Shown: one piece after another, positions 33,006 to 45,160 of the stretch
How the letters are laid out: each line of letters opens with the position of its first letter
How positions within the stretch are numbered: position 1 is the first letter of the stretch
DNA from: Ecdyonurus torrentis
Taxonomy: Eukaryota > Arthropoda > Insecta > Ephemeroptera > Heptageniidae
Assembly (NCBI GenBank): GCA_949318235.1
Contig: OX439132.1
Coordinates: 48,668,771-48,732,770, forward strand
DNA length: 64,000 bases
Direction of reading: 5' to 3'
Translations under genes and position numbers: made by a program
The notes under the pieces: model-generated
The model's input: only the letters and a program-made list of their open reading frames with translations
Databases searched by the model: none
What the model was told of the DNA's origin: nothing

Positions 33006-34056
33006 TGCCGTATTTAATATGGACTTTTTTTTAATAACAGAAAAATATGATATATGGCAGCACAATGATATATGTAATTTACTTCTTCTATTATTAGTTC
33101 GTTTCAAATACTATAGCAATTATCTTGCTTATATTATGTTAGTCAAAATATTTATATATATTAAATATGATTTTATAAGAAATTTATAAATATGGGGCAA
33201 CCGAAATATATTTTCTCATAGTTTGTTTCTGTAATATAGGGTCTTTAGCTTCTCTCAAAGAGAAATGCGATGTGGGGGGAAGAATCAGTGAGAAGCATTC
33301 CGAGGATTGCAGCAAAAAAATAATTTTGACGAGTCAAAACATTAATGAGTCCGATCCATTTATGTTTTTATTAATGAATATAACACACCCAAATTCGCAC
33401 GATTGTTCTGCTCGACAAAAAAATGAATTAAAAAAAAAAAGTGTTGCTAGTAAGCTAAATGTTATGAATGTAGTACACACCTACCCTACCAACACCCTCT
33501 AGAAATATTTGGCAAAAATAATCAAACTCTGAGCAACCCCACGTGATTTAGTTTCCGTCGTGCAGAACAATCGGGAGAACATAAGAAAATCATTTAAAAT
33601 TCACATAACGTAAAATAAATATAAAACATTATTTTGCTTCAATATTTTAATTGTTTTGCACTAAAAAAATAAAAAAATAAATAAATTGGCGCGATCGATC
33701 TCAATTTTATGAATGTAGTGCACACCTACCCTACCAACATCCTACCCGCAACATGAAATGAAATAAAAATTAGTAAATTTTTTTTTTCTTTTTTTGTCAA
33801 GAAAAACAAAAATTGGACCATTAGAATAATTACAAGAAGAAAATAAGAGGTAAAATAAATAAATTATTCAAATTTTACTTAATAGTGATTGAAATTTATT
33901 TACAAAACTTTCCACAATATTATCAGTTGAGTCGGAAATTTTAGGTTGACATTTTAGTAAAAAAGGGTCAGTTGAAGTTGATTTTTCTGCACAAAAAAGG
34001 TGATAAAACCTGAAAAAAGGTGATAAAATAATATATATTATATATAATAAAATTAC
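33006..34056. repeat. Spacer repeat with exon-like ORF, unit 2
   Basis: One copy of the ~1.7 kb family (GTCGAAACC start at 32938). It includes the exon-like frame 33240-33502 and ends in AAAAGGTGATAAAA repeats. TTTCCGTCGTGCAGAACAAT near 33552 is the inverse of the GC-rich repeat start. Confidence 0.7.
33240..33502 (+). pseudogene. Exon-like frame CDVGGRISEKHSEDC, one of nine copies
   Basis: After a pyrimidine-rich tract and a TATAG acceptor-like end, the frame reads SLASLKEKCDVGGRISEKHS and then EDCSKKIILTSQNINESDPF. Other copies at 20383, 22097, 35549, 52516, 54825, 56534, 58842 and 60556 keep most of the frame with amino-acid changes (H/Y, K/Q, D/E). It may be a decayed exon; the family is unknown. 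Confidence 0.3.
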
Positions 34057-34712
34057 CCCGAATCCCGAATCGATTGTTCTGCACGACGGAACCCGAAAAG
34101 GGTCCCAGGGGTGTCGGGGTAGGGGCGCTCGACGCGTCGTGTCCCAAGGGTCCCGAATCCGCATAGTGACTTTTTTCGATTGTTCTGCACGACGGAACCC
34201 GAAAAGGGTCCCAGGGGTGCCGGGGTGGGTGCGCTCGAAAGGCCTCGTCCCAGGGGTCCCGAATATGCATAGCGACTTTTTTCCGTGATTTTAAGGGTTG
34301 GACCCTGAAAAGGGTCTCGGGGGTGCCGGGGTCCGTACGCCTCCGTCGGTCGTTGCGGGGGGTGGGTTACGGTCGAGGGGGTTGCTTTTTCTCGTCGAGC
34401 ACCCCAGACAGATGTCGATATTTTATGCGATTTTCGGGTCAAGGGGTGGGGGTGGGCGGGGGTGTCGGGTCTTTTTCAGACATGGTTTTGTCTAAATGTG
34501 GACCGTTAAGCTTTTGGGGCTGCTCCGACCCTCGGTAAGGACGGCAGGACGGGTCAAAGTACGCCGGCTGTCTTTCGGGCCCGTTTTTGGCCATCCCCTG
34601 TGCCCAAGGGGTGCAAGGGAGGGGGTTGGAATTGAGCAAGATTTTATCGCATCGACTGGTTCTCATTAGGGTAAAAGTAACCTGTCTCTCGCGGCATTCT
34701 GAATCCAGCTCC
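34057..34712. repeat. GC-rich spacer block with 106-bp tandem repeats, unit 2
   Basis: CGATTGTTCTGCACGACGGA starts repeats at 34071 and 34177; a third is degenerate. Each has ACCCGAAAAGGGT (34091-34103; 34197-34209), and the third has GACCCTGAAAAGGGTC (34301-34316). It is sharply GC-rich against AT-rich neighbours. The long frames on both strands lack known domains. Confidence 0.85.
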
Positions 34713-35234
34713 TGTTGCGTCGGATCTCGAATTGCTGACGGCGTGTAAGAGCTTGAGATAAGAGGTAGGAATCATGAAATTGTCTTTTTCGTCAGTTTAT
34801 CCTGAATAATTAAGAGATATAGAAACTTGAGAGTATATTTGATTTGGAATGCACAGTAGTGCTGATAGTCGCGCAAATATGTCATGTTTGAGTTGGCGAG
34901 AATGAAAGCAGAGAAAACAGGTAGTGAAGGTATGTATCAGAGATTTGAGAGAGAAGTTGGAGGCAGGCGGTATAGTGTATCGCAACACGAAGAAAAGTAT
35001 GAAGAACGGCAGGTTGAAGCACGTTGCTCGGGAGACTACCTTTCGAGCGTCCCTCACTCTCTCCCTCTCACAGTCTCCAGCGCGGGCCATTTTCTTATAA
35101 GAGGTTGGTATTTTTGCGGCAGTGTGTAGTATCGAAAAAAATGCCGGCTAATCGCTACATTGTACGCCTTTCGCACTCTCTGACGCACGCAATCCAGTGA
35201 GTAACCATGGCCGATACTGCTGCACCCGCCACTG
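34713..35234 (+). promoter_or_regulatory. Duplicated H1 promoter, unit 2 spacer
   Basis: As 19547-20068, with a single base change in the CTCTCCCTCTCACAG tract near 35070. It contains the TATA-GGTTGGTA core and the first nine H1 codons. Confidence 0.85.
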
Positions 35235-35347
35235 TTTGTTTGGTTTGTCGAAACCGAATACTCGAAAATGTTGGACCGAATTCGAGTTCATCTCGGTTTA
35301 AATTTACAGCTCTAGGTTATGCCGTATTGAATATAGACTTTTTTTAA
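35207..35347 (+). pseudogene. Truncated H1 fused to spacer repeat, unit 2
   Basis: The same 46-codon chimeric frame as at 20041, breaking from H1 at the same base. Confidence 0.8.
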
Positions 35348-37520
35348 TAACTGAAAAATAGTATATATTGCAGCACAATGATATGTAATTTACTTCTTCT
35401 ATTATTAGTTCGTTTCAAATACTACAGCAATTACCTTGCTTATATTATTTTAGTCAAAATATTTATATATTAAATATGATTTTATAAGAAATTTATAAAT
35501 ATCGGGCAACTGAAATATATTCTCTCGTAGTTTGTTTCTGTGATATAGGGTCTTTAGCTTCTGTCAAAGAGAAATGCGATGTGGGGGGAAGAATCAGTGA
35601 GAAGCATTCCGAGGATTGCAGCAAAAAAATAATTTTGAGGAGTCAAAACATTAATGAGTCCGAACTATTTATGTTTTTATTAATGAATATAACACACCCA
35701 AAGTCGCACGATTGTTCTGCTCGACAAAAAAAATAATTAAAAAAAAAAGTGTTGCTAGTAAGCTAAATGTTATGAATGTAGTACACACCTACCCTACCAA
35801 CACCCTCTAGAAATATTTGGAAAAAATAATCAAACTGTGAGCAACCCCACGTGATTTAGTTTCCGTCGTGCAGAACAATCGGGAGAACATAAGAAAATCA
35901 TTTAAAATTCACATAACGTAAAATAAATATAAAACATTATTTTGCTTCAATATTTTAATTGTTTTGCACTAAAAAAAAAAAGTAAATAAATAAATTGGCG
36001 CGATCGATCTGAATTTTATGAATGTAGTGCACACCTACCCTACCAACATCCTACCCGCAACCTGAAATAAAATAAAAATTAGTAATTTTTTTTTTTTTTT
36101 GTCAAGAAAAACAAAAATTGGACCAGTAGAATAATTACAAGAAGAAAAGAAGAGGTAAAATAAATAAATTATTCAAATTTTACTTAATAGTGATTGAAAT
36201 TTATTTAGAAAACTTTACACAATATTATCAGTTGAGTCGAAAATTGTAGGTTGAAATGTTAGTAAAAAAGGGTCAGTTGAAGTTTATTTTTCTGCACAAA
36301 AAAGGTGATAAAACCTGAAAAAAGGTGATGAATTCATAAAAAAAAGGTGATGAAATAATATTTATTATGTATAATAAAATTACTTGTTTTTTAATGTATG
36401 CTATACTCAATACTGCCTATAGGTATTTTGTGGTTACATGCAAGTACAAGCTACAAAAAAAATGTATTATTCATTGTAATACCATATTTAAAGGAAACAA
36501 ATAGACACATCAGACATCACACACAGACACACATAGACAGGCACATTAGCACATTATCATTTCCTTGGGTCATTGGCTCGTCTTCTGCCTCATCTTCTTC
36601 TTCTTTTTCTTACTCATCTTCACCCTGTTCAATCAGTGTTTCCATGTCAACTTCTTTACCCAGTTTATTTATGCTGCAGTTACATACGACAATCATCTCC
36701 AGACTGTCCTCATTTAAATTTGATGGCATACAATGAATCTGTTTTAAAAAATTGCGGTAATTTTTTTTTTTTTTTTTTTAAACGTTTTGTAAATGGTTAA
36801 AAAAAAAAAAATCCTTATTTAGTTGAAAAAAGATGATGAAAAGTTGAAAAATGATAAAAAAAAAGAGAAAACCTATTAATAGGTGAAAAAAAAGTTTATT
36901 TCAAACGGCTCGTGGACATTCTTATAAAAAAGGAACATATTATTGATAGCAACAAAAAGGTTATCACCTGAAAATCCAGGCTCTAATTATCAGTTTTCTT
37001 GCGAAGTGTGTTAATATATTATTATTATTAATGCAAATTAAATTTTAAATGTTAATTAGGTTCTCACGAAAACAGACAACGACTGCCTAGTAGTTTGATA
37101 TATTTATAAAATAACTCCCATGCAAGTCGTACGGAGACGTGATCAATACATATATCTGCACGTGTGTAATCTGCCCGATTGAAAAAAATTAAAAGGCTTC
37201 AAAATAATAGTAATAAAAAAAGATATTTATGCAGCTCGTTAGATATCTTTTACTTGAGGAAAAAATAAAAGTAAACTAAGAAACCTCAGCTCTTGTAAGT
37301 TATGATATGATTGTACATTTTAAGAACTTGTCATTCAAAATTTACTCAGCGATATTAAGCAAAGTGTTTAAAAGTTGTATTATGAAAAAAAAAAAAAAGA
37401 AAAAAAAAAAAAAAAAAAAAGGCTCATTTATTTGTATATATATTTTTTGAGTTAAAACTAATGTAGTTGTTTTAATAAACCGTTCGATAGGTTATTTGTT
37501 GAAGTGAGTTTTTGGCTTAA
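35235..37520. repeat. Recombinant spacer repeat and H1-proximal segment, unit 2
   Basis: It starts as the first-type 1.7 kb repeat and switches to the second type within the exon-like region (~35,600). One repeat of about 1.71 kb is therefore missing relative to unit 1. The remainder matches 22300-24068. Confidence 0.75.
36610..36738 (-). pseudogene. Exon-like acidic C-terminal remnant, copy 2
   Basis: Identical 42-residue frame to 23158-23286. Confidence 0.35.
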
Positions 37521-38274
37521 AATAAAATATTATATATCACATACTTTCCAGAATAAAAAATGACTATGTTTTTCCCCCCCATTAATATTTACGACACTAT
37601 GTAAAAAAAAAGTTTAGAATTACGATGCGAAGTACTTGTTTTGGTATTATCTTCTTCTTTGTTATTAATTTAAATTGTGTAGTGACTCATTTAAAACTTG
37701 ATGAGCTATAGTAATATTTTTGATGGCGCTGTGAAAGCTGTTCGGGAACCTCCTATGTTGCAACTGAAAATACAGCGGCATGTTGCGTCGGATCTCGAAT
37801 TGCTGACGGCGTGTAAGAGCTTGAGATGAGAGGTAGGAATCATGAAATTGTCTTTTTCGTCTGTATATCATGAATAATTAAGAGAGATAGAAACTTGAGA
37901 GTATATTTGATTTGAAATGCACGATAGTGCTGATAGTCGCGCAAATATGTCATGTTTGAGTTGGCGAGTATGAAAGCAGAGAAAACAGGTAGTGAAGACA
38001 TTAATCTGAGATTTGAGAGAGAAGTTGGAGGCAGGCGATAGAGTATCGCAACATGAAGAAAAGTTTGAAGAACTGCAGGTTGAAGCACGTTGCTCGGGAG
38101 ACTACCTTTCGAGCGTCCCTCACTCTCTCCCTCTCCCAGTCTCCAGCGCGGGCCATTTTCTTATAAGAGGTTGGTATTTTTGCGGCAGTGTGTAGTATCG
38201 AAAAAATGCCGGCTAATCGCTAGATTGTACGCCTTTCGCACTCTCTGACGCACACAATCATCCAGTGAGTAACC
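37521..38274 (+). promoter_or_regulatory. H1 upstream region and promoter, unit 3
   Basis: Core motif TTATAAGAGGTTGGTA at 38161-38176, followed by the undisturbed leader. Confidence 0.7.
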
Positions 38275-38886
38275 ATGGCCGATACTGCTGCACCCGTCAC
38301 TGCTCCGGCACCAGCTGCTGCCTCCCCTTCCAAGGCAAAGAAGACAGCGAAGAAGACCGCCGGCCCAAAGAAGCCTGCATCTAAGCCGTCGCATCCACCC
38401 ACCGCCGAAATGGTGAAGAGCGCTATTAAGACTCTGAAGGAACGCGGAGGCTCGTCACTGCAGGCCATCAAGAAGTACATCTCCGCCACCTACAAGGTGG
38501 ATGCAGAGAAGCTTGCTCCATTCATCCGCAAGTATCTCAAGTCTGCCGTTGCCTCCGGTGCCTTGGTGCAAACCAAGGGTAAGGGTGCTGCTGGCTCTTT
38601 CAAGCTGAGCGCAGCTGCTCCTAAGGAGAAGAAGCCCAAGGCTGCCAAGAAACCGGCCGCTAAGAAGGAGAAGAAGCCTGCTGCTGCTGCTGCTAAGAAA
38701 AGTAAGAGCGCTTCCGCCAAGAAGGCAAAGTCTCCAAAGAAGGAGAAGAAGCCGGCCGCAGCAAAGCCAAAGAAGGCCCCGACAAAGGCGAAGAAGGCGA
38801 AACCCGCTGCCAAACCCAAGGCTCCTAAGCCTAAGAAGGCAGCTGCCAAGCCAAAGATCGCCAAGCCCAAGGCCGCCAAGAAATAA
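38275..38886 (+). CDS. H1: Linker histone H1, unit 3
   Basis: 203 residues identical to the other H1 copies. It is convergent with the H3 that faces the second LINE copy. Confidence 0.98.
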   Translation: MADTAAPVTAPAPAAASPSKAKKTAKKTAGPKKPASKPSHPPTAEMVKSAIKTLKERGGSSLQAIKKYISATYKVDAEKLAPFIRKYLKSAVASGALVQTKGKGAAGSFKLSAAAPKEKKPKAAKKPAAKKEKKPAAAAAKKSKSASAKKAKSPKKEKKPAAAKPKKAPTKAKKAKPAAKPKAPKPKKAAAKPKIAKPKAAKK

Positions 38887-38948
38887 GTAGGCGCTCCTGC
38901 TGCTGGAGAAGTTGGCTCGTTCGCCGTCTACGTGACAAGAAACGAAAC

Positions 38949-38964
38949 GGCCCTTTTAAGGGCC
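38949..38964 (+). terminator. Histone 3' stem-loop of H1, unit 3
   Basis: GGCCCTTTTAAGGGCC, ACCACT flank. Confidence 0.95.
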
Positions 38965-39410
38965 ACCACTCGCACTCACTGAGAGTCTAACTTGCGGCAT
39001 ATCAGCAGGACAATTGCATTAATTTTTTTTTTCCTTTTTTAATTCCCCCCTGTTCAGTATTTCTATATGCTATGAACCAATTTTCGGGTAAAGGAAGGGA
39101 GGCACGCAAACCACGTATGACCAATGAACCCCTATTTGAAATTTTAGCCATTCAAGCTTGAGATCCCTTCTTTGAACAAGAACCGGACAGTACAACAGCA
39201 ACTGCATCGAGCGGGCCCGCGCAACCAGCGGCTAGGCGGGCGTGCGTGCGACCAGTCCGCGGTGTGACTTGCAGTGAACGCACGCAAGCTCGCATCGATA
39301 CCATGTCAAAGAATATAAGTTTAAAAGATTGTTAGCATGCCGCTATATCGCTGAGCATAATCATTTGATGTTGGCTAGGTGCGTTTAGTCCCATCCTTTA
39401 AAAGCGTAGT
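38965..39410. other. H1-H3 intergenic region, unit 3
   Basis: As in unit 2; nothing coding. Confidence 0.6.
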
Positions 39411-39426
39411 GGCCCTCAAAAGGGCC
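39411..39426 (-). terminator. Histone 3' stem-loop of H3, unit 3
   Basis: Minus strand GGCCCTTTTGAGGGCC with the TTTG loop. Confidence 0.95.
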
Positions 39427-39456
39427 GTTTCTGATGACGGTCGCTCAACCAACCAC

Positions 39457-39900
<444 letters not shown>

Positions 39901-40142
39901 CTACACACGGGTTAATAGCAGTCGCCGAAGAAGAAGAAGAAGAAGAAGGAAGATGAATGCTGCACCCAAACTCGCAGCACTCTGTGATCCCCACCTTTTA
40001 CAAATGGGATCTCCAGTGCAATGATAGAGTTTACTTAATTTACTTAGGTTTGGAAGTAGGGTCTGTTTCAGCCTAGGCCGTTTACAGACGAAGAAGTGGA
40101 ATTGAAAAGAAAACTTAAATAGAGCAACTTGTTTTAAGTGGC

Positions 40143-40194
40143 AAAGGGATAAAAACCCAGAGGAAAAGAAAAGAACCTCTGGTAAAAACCCTTT
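40143..40194 (-). other. Nested RNA hairpin in the LINE 3' UTR, unit 3
   Basis: AAAGGG/CCCTTT outer and CCAGAGG/CCTCTGG inner stems, identical to unit 1. Confidence 0.7.
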
Positions 40195-40305
40195 AGGTAA
40201 GTGATTGTTAGGGCTAAGTTAACATACCCCAACATGCAAAGGGAGGTAGTTCTTAGCGAAAGTCATGCACAAGCACATAGTGTTATACATATACATATAA
40301 TTATA

Positions 40306-43008
40306 TTAACGTTTGTAAAAGCTAATGTTAGCTAAGTTACGGCAGGCATCCTGAGGTCGAGCTACTTTATCCCAAGAAGAGAATTCATAGTTTGAGAAGT
40401 TGGAAATAAATTTGTTGGCATGTATGGATGCCTTACGATAAAATGAATTATTTTGAATTGAGAGGTACACATTCAGCATTGGAAGTTTAAATCCCTTGTG
40501 GATATTTGTGATTCTTGTGTAAATGGGAAAGTACTGAATTGACTTGAGAACTTTGTTCTGCACAATTTGAAGCTTTTTGATTTCTTTTGTTGAGGCTCCT
40601 GACCAAGCTGGTGAAGCGTAGCTTAGTACTGGAAGAATCGTTGCTTTGTAGATATGTAAAGCTGTATGTTTCTTGATGTAACTCTTGGGGTTGAGTAACG
40701 GGTAGAGGTGTGCAAGTCTAGCCATTGCCTTCTTTCTTGTTGTTTCAATGTGTTGCTTCCAACAAAGCTTCTTATCAAGGATGACACCTAGGTATTTAGC
40801 ATGATTGACACGTTGAACTTGCTCTCCATTGAAGATAATTCTCTTATTAGTACAATGCTTCTTTTTTCTGGATCTGCTGAATAGAATAGTTTCACACTTG
40901 GAGGCGTTTACTTTGAGCAGCCATTTATTGCACCACTTGTCAACTTTAGCAGCATGTCTTTGAACGTGTTCAAAAGCTAGATCAGCATTTAATGATGAGC
41001 AGTAGATTGCAGTATCATCGGCATAGATGGCTAACTTAGTTTTCAGTCTCTCGTCTTCAGGTAGATCATTTATGTAGATATTAAATAAAACTGGACCAAG
41101 GAGAGAGCCTTGAGGGACCCCGGCTTGAATGTTTCTTGTTGTAGATTTGATACCATTAATGTCAACATAAAATGATCTATTTGAAAGGTAAGAGTATAAA
41201 ATACGAGTGATGTAGTTTGAAACTTTGAGACTGATTAATTTACTTAGAAGACCTTTGTGCCACACTTTATCAAAAGCTTTTTGTAGATCAATGAGGAGCA
41301 TTGCAGTGACTTGCTTTTTATTGAAACTTTGTGTGATATCATCTGCTACTCTTACAACTTGTTGGACAGTAGAATGTTGAGATCTGAAGCCAAATTGTTC
41401 ATCTCTGATAGTTTTCTTGATATGCAGATATCTGTTAAGACGTATTAAGATTGCTTTCTCAGCTAATTTTGATAGGGTGCAAAGCAGGCTTATAGGTCTG
41501 TAGTTATTAGGATCTGAGTGGTCTTTTCCAGGTTTAGGTAACATTAAAACTTTTGCTAATTTCCATTGTTCTGGGAAGTATCCAACACGAAGCATTGCGT
41601 TTATGATGTTAGTTAAAAATTTGATGGCAGTATCTGGTAGATTAAAAAGTGCTTCATTTGGAATGTCATCTGGCCCAGGTGCTTTACGTTTCTTTAATTT
41701 ACGAATAAAGTTTTTAATTTGACTTGGTCTATATTTCTTCGGTTTGTTAATAGTTGGCTGAGATATTTCTGTATCAACTGCTTCTTCAGTTGTTCTGACA
41801 TGATCTTCATTTTCGGGAGTAGCAACGTTTGGGGTGAAGGATTCTTGCAGTGAGTCTGCTAGAAGATTTGCTTTTTCTTGCGGGTCACTTACATAAGTGT
41901 TGTTATTTTTAAGTGGAGGTATTCTTGAGTTCTGCATAGTTAGTGACTTAGTTATTTTCCATGCACTATTATCTTGAGTAGATAACTTGCTAACTTTTTC
42001 ATCCCAAGATGTACTCTTGTAGTTGGTAATTTTGCTTGATATAAGTGTTCTTAGTTTGTTAATTTTAGACTTAATTGCTTGACTTTGAAATCTTCTGTTA
42101 ATTCTTCTTAATTTATTGCGTTCGTGAATTAGTTGTACGATATCATGAGGAAGAGGTTCAGACTGGTTTTGTAACGAAACAAGAGGAACGTTATTATTGA
42201 TTGCTTCTTGTATTACTTGTGTTAGATGAGTTACAGCTTCGTCAATGTCGTGTTTATGGTTAAAAGACTTGTTTGTGTTGATGTTGTTAAGAATTTCTTT
42301 TTGGTAGTTTTGCCAGTTTGCTTTGTTGAAATTCCTTCGATTTGTAGTTTTCTTCTGAACTTGAGAGTGTATGTGCATGACTACAGGTAGATGATCAGAA
42401 TCAAGGGCGTCCAGGACATCAAAGTCAATTTGGTGTGGATAGTTCTGGACTATGGCAACATCTAAGATATCTGGCCTATAATTGCCAGATGAATGGTAGA
42501 AAGTAGGTCTTGTTGGTCCCTTGACCACAAATGAGCTTTTAAGTGAGAGATTGTACAATGAAGTGCCTGCTTTGTTGTTTTTGTGGCATAACCAAGAGGA
42601 GTGTCTGGCATTATGATCACCAGCTATGATAATTGGAGTGTTAGTTTGAAGCACTTTTTTGTAATCTTCAATGTTAATACCTTGAACAGGGTTGTAAGCT
42701 GCTACAAGAATGACTTTTTCATTGTGTATTGTAACTTTAATAGCTGTAGCTTGAAGTCTAGTTAACTGAGGCAGTATGATTTCATGATGTTCAATATCTG
42801 TTCTAACAACGACAGCAGTACCGCCGGTGTGAGTAGAAACATTGTGTTGATAGATTGTGTAGCCTTGAAGTTTTAAGTCTTTAACAAGGTGTGTTTCATT
42901 TACTAGAGCTACAGGAATATTGTGTTCCTGCAAAAAGTTTTTGAATTCTGCCTGTTTATTGGATATGGAATTTGCGTTCCAATACAAGATCTTTGCTGTT
43001 GGTGACAT
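40306..43008 (-). CDS. LINE ORF2: endonuclease and reverse transcriptase, unit 3
   Basis: 900 residues with endonuclease motifs NETHL, AGDHNARHSSW and SDHLPVV and the reverse transcriptase YADD. No stops or frameshifts. It differs from the unit 1 protein by Q to H in the ARLAHLY segment. Confidence 0.95.
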   Translation of the reverse strand: MSPTAKILYWNANSISNKQAEFKNFLQEHNIPVALVNETHLVKDLKLQGYTIYQHNVSTHTGGTAVVVRTDIEHHEIILPQLTRLQATAIKVTIHNEKVILVAAYNPVQGINIEDYKKVLQTNTPIIIAGDHNARHSSWLCHKNNKAGTSLYNLSLKSSFVVKGPTRPTFYHSSGNYRPDILDVAIVQNYPHQIDFDVLDALDSDHLPVVMHIHSQVQKKTTNRRNFNKANWQNYQKEILNNINTNKSFNHKHDIDEAVTHLTQVIQEAINNNVPLVSLQNQSEPLPHDIVQLIHERNKLRRINRRFQSQAIKSKINKLRTLISSKITNYKSTSWDEKVSKLSTQDNSAWKITKSLTMQNSRIPPLKNNNTYVSDPQEKANLLADSLQESFTPNVATPENEDHVRTTEEAVDTEISQPTINKPKKYRPSQIKNFIRKLKKRKAPGPDDIPNEALFNLPDTAIKFLTNIINAMLRVGYFPEQWKLAKVLMLPKPGKDHSDPNNYRPISLLCTLSKLAEKAILIRLNRYLHIKKTIRDEQFGFRSQHSTVQQVVRVADDITQSFNKKQVTAMLLIDLQKAFDKVWHKGLLSKLISLKVSNYITRILYSYLSNRSFYVDINGIKSTTRNIQAGVPQGSLLGPVLFNIYINDLPEDERLKTKLAIYADDTAIYCSSLNADLAFEHVQRHAAKVDKWCNKWLLKVNASKCETILFSRSRKKKHCTNKRIIFNGEQVQRVNHAKYLGVILDKKLCWKQHIETTRKKAMARLAHLYPLLNPKSYIKKHTALHIYKATILPVLSYASPAWSGASTKEIKKLQIVQNKVLKSIQYFPIYTRITNIHKGFKLPMLNVYLSIQNNSFYRKASIHANKFISNFSNYEFSSWDKVARPQDACRNLANISFYKR

Positions 43009-43048
43009 TTTGAAGCCAAATGGGATATATTACATACAAATCAATGAT

Positions 43049-44293
43049 TTAGGCTTTGAGAGTATTTTTGACAAATTCTGCTATGAGAAGTTCTTGTTGA
43101 TGTGGTTCAGCTGAACTTGCTCTAGTTGATAGTAAAATGAGGTTTGTAATAAGTGTTTCTTCCTGTAGGGTTGGTTTTAGTGCCCTAATTCTCTCAATTG
43201 CCATGTTGAGGGCTTCTCTTGCAATACTATTTGTTACTTTCTGTGATGTTAGTGTAATTGATGGTTTAGGCTTGGTTATGGAGGGTGTATGTGCATTCTT
43301 GGTAGGAGTTTTAGGCCTTGGATCGAAGTTAAGTTTTCTTTGGGCAGGAGTGGCACGAGTTGATGTGAACTTAGTAGAATTGCGATTTAGATAGGTTTGA
43401 TTAGTGATATTGTTACTCTGTTGTAGTCTGTAGTGTAAACCTTGTTCGGCTTTAATTCTTATTGGGCATAATTGATCAATAGACTTGTGATCACCTTTGC
43501 AATTTGCACATTTAGGTTGGACAGTATCTTTATTAATGCATTGACGAGTATCATGTTTTTCAGCACAATGTAAACATGCAGGGTCACGTTTGCACACCCG
43601 TGAACCATGGTTATATTCTTGACAGTTATAACATTGAATAATTCTTCTTTGTTGAAATCTTTCAACTCTGATTCTACTGTAGCATAGTGTTTTTAAGTTA
43701 AAGATAGTTTCATAGTTGCCTTCACGTTTGATGATTGCAATAAACATAGGAAGTTTGCCTTTTGTTGCAGCACTGGTCATCTGAACGACACTGTCGACTT
43801 GGTAGTTTTGATCTACAAGTTCATCTTGTACTTCTTCAGGTGTAATAAAGGAGGGTATGTTTCTAATAACAACTTTCAGAGGCCGTTCTTCTTGTAGTTG
43901 GACAGTGGTAAATTTCATGTTTGACCTTTCTGCATAAGTTTGCAGGTTCTTGTGAGCACTTGCAGTTTCAATAAATACCAGTAGTTTGTTACTTCTTAAC
44001 GTAGTTTCAAAATAGACAGGAGAGTACTTTTGTTTGAACTGCTTTAGGAAGGAAAGGGATTCTGGGCAGGAGTCAAGTATTATAGACGGGATAGAGGCTT
44101 TATGCGTCCGAGGAGAAGGAAGGTTGGGAATAGGATTACGTGCTTTCTTAGGAGTGTGACAAGTGTTGTCATTGTTACTAGTTATGGACGAGTCAGATGT
44201 ATGGCGTTTTCGGTTTCTAACAAATGATGAAAAACCATCAGGTCCAGTTGAGGTTGTGGGTTTCATTATTCTTATGCCTCTTAAAAATTTCAA
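43049..44293 (-). CDS. LINE ORF1: Gag-like protein with three zinc knuckles, unit 3
   Basis: 414 residues, all three CCHC knuckles intact. Substitutions relative to unit 1 (NQTYLNRNS for NQPYLNRHS, TPSI for TPAI, KNTLKA for KDTLKA) lie outside the knuckles. Confidence 0.93.
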   Translation of the reverse strand: MKFLRGIRIMKPTTSTGPDGFSSFVRNRKRHTSDSSITSNNDNTCHTPKKARNPIPNLPSPRTHKASIPSIILDSCPESLSFLKQFKQKYSPVYFETTLRSNKLLVFIETASAHKNLQTYAERSNMKFTTVQLQEERPLKVVIRNIPSFITPEEVQDELVDQNYQVDSVVQMTSAATKGKLPMFIAIIKREGNYETIFNLKTLCYSRIRVERFQQRRIIQCYNCQEYNHGSRVCKRDPACLHCAEKHDTRQCINKDTVQPKCANCKGDHKSIDQLCPIRIKAEQGLHYRLQQSNNITNQTYLNRNSTKFTSTRATPAQRKLNFDPRPKTPTKNAHTPSITKPKPSITLTSQKVTNSIAREALNMAIERIRALKPTLQEETLITNLILLSTRASSAEPHQQELLIAEFVKNTLKA

Positions 44294-44609
44294 TTTAATT
44301 AATATATTTGAAAAGTAGAAATTTCTAAATTATGAATTCTCTTGTGACTTAAAAGTAACAAAACATACAATATAATGAACAGTAATACTATAAAGTAAAC
44401 AAAATATTTCTAAAAATAATATCAAAATCAAATAGAAAAATTAAGATCTAATTATACTAAATATAAAGCAAGTAACTAATATTAATTAAAAATATCTATA
44501 ACTAGCTTAAAAACATACAAATTAGAATTAATCTAAAGTTATTTAAAAGTTTAAAGAAAATTTAGCCTAATATAGTAAAAGTAACGATAATAATAAAAAA
44601 GAAAAAAGG

Positions 44610-45160
44610 CCGCTTTAATGGGGTATATGATATATTACCAACCTCTTATAAAAATTTCAATATGTTATCCCTTTAAGGGGGTATATGATAAATTACCAAC
44701 CTATTATAAAATTTTTAATATGGTGACCCTTAAAAGGGCCTTTACACTTTAATGGGGTATATGATATATTACCAACCTCTTATAAAAATTTCAATATGTT
44801 GTCCCTTAAGGGGGTATATGATAAATTACCAACCTATTATAAAATTTTTATATGGTGACCCTTAAAAGGGCCTTTACAATAGCAAATTACTTACGAACTA
44901 AATGCACATTAGATGACCCTCAAAAGGGCCGCTCAAAAGAATAATATGTAATTTACTAGAATATGATAATAATTGGGATAAAGTAGATATATATAGAGAC
45001 GTTAATGAAAATAAAATTGAAGTTTCATGAAACAAAATGTTAATTGTAACGATTAGTTTGAAAAAATTAAAAGACTGAAAAATAAAATCTCAAGGATGCT
45101 TGCCGTAGGAGATATGTTAAGTTATATAAATTATACGCAGTTGTGTCCCTCAAAAGGGCC
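44610..45160 (-). promoter_or_regulatory. LINE 5' repeats with four histone stem-loop mimics, unit 3
   Basis: Stem-loop mimics at 44725-44740 and 44857-44872 (TTTA loop, ACCAT flank), 44915-44930 (TTTG loop) and 45145-45160 (weaker). The 134-bp tandem repeat with four AGGTTGGTAAT motifs is kept. Confidence 0.85.

Noticed and set aside
34053..34442. 129-codon minus-strand frame in the GC-rich block
   Set aside because: The sequence is translated tandem repeat with similar-length frames on both strands; no domain.
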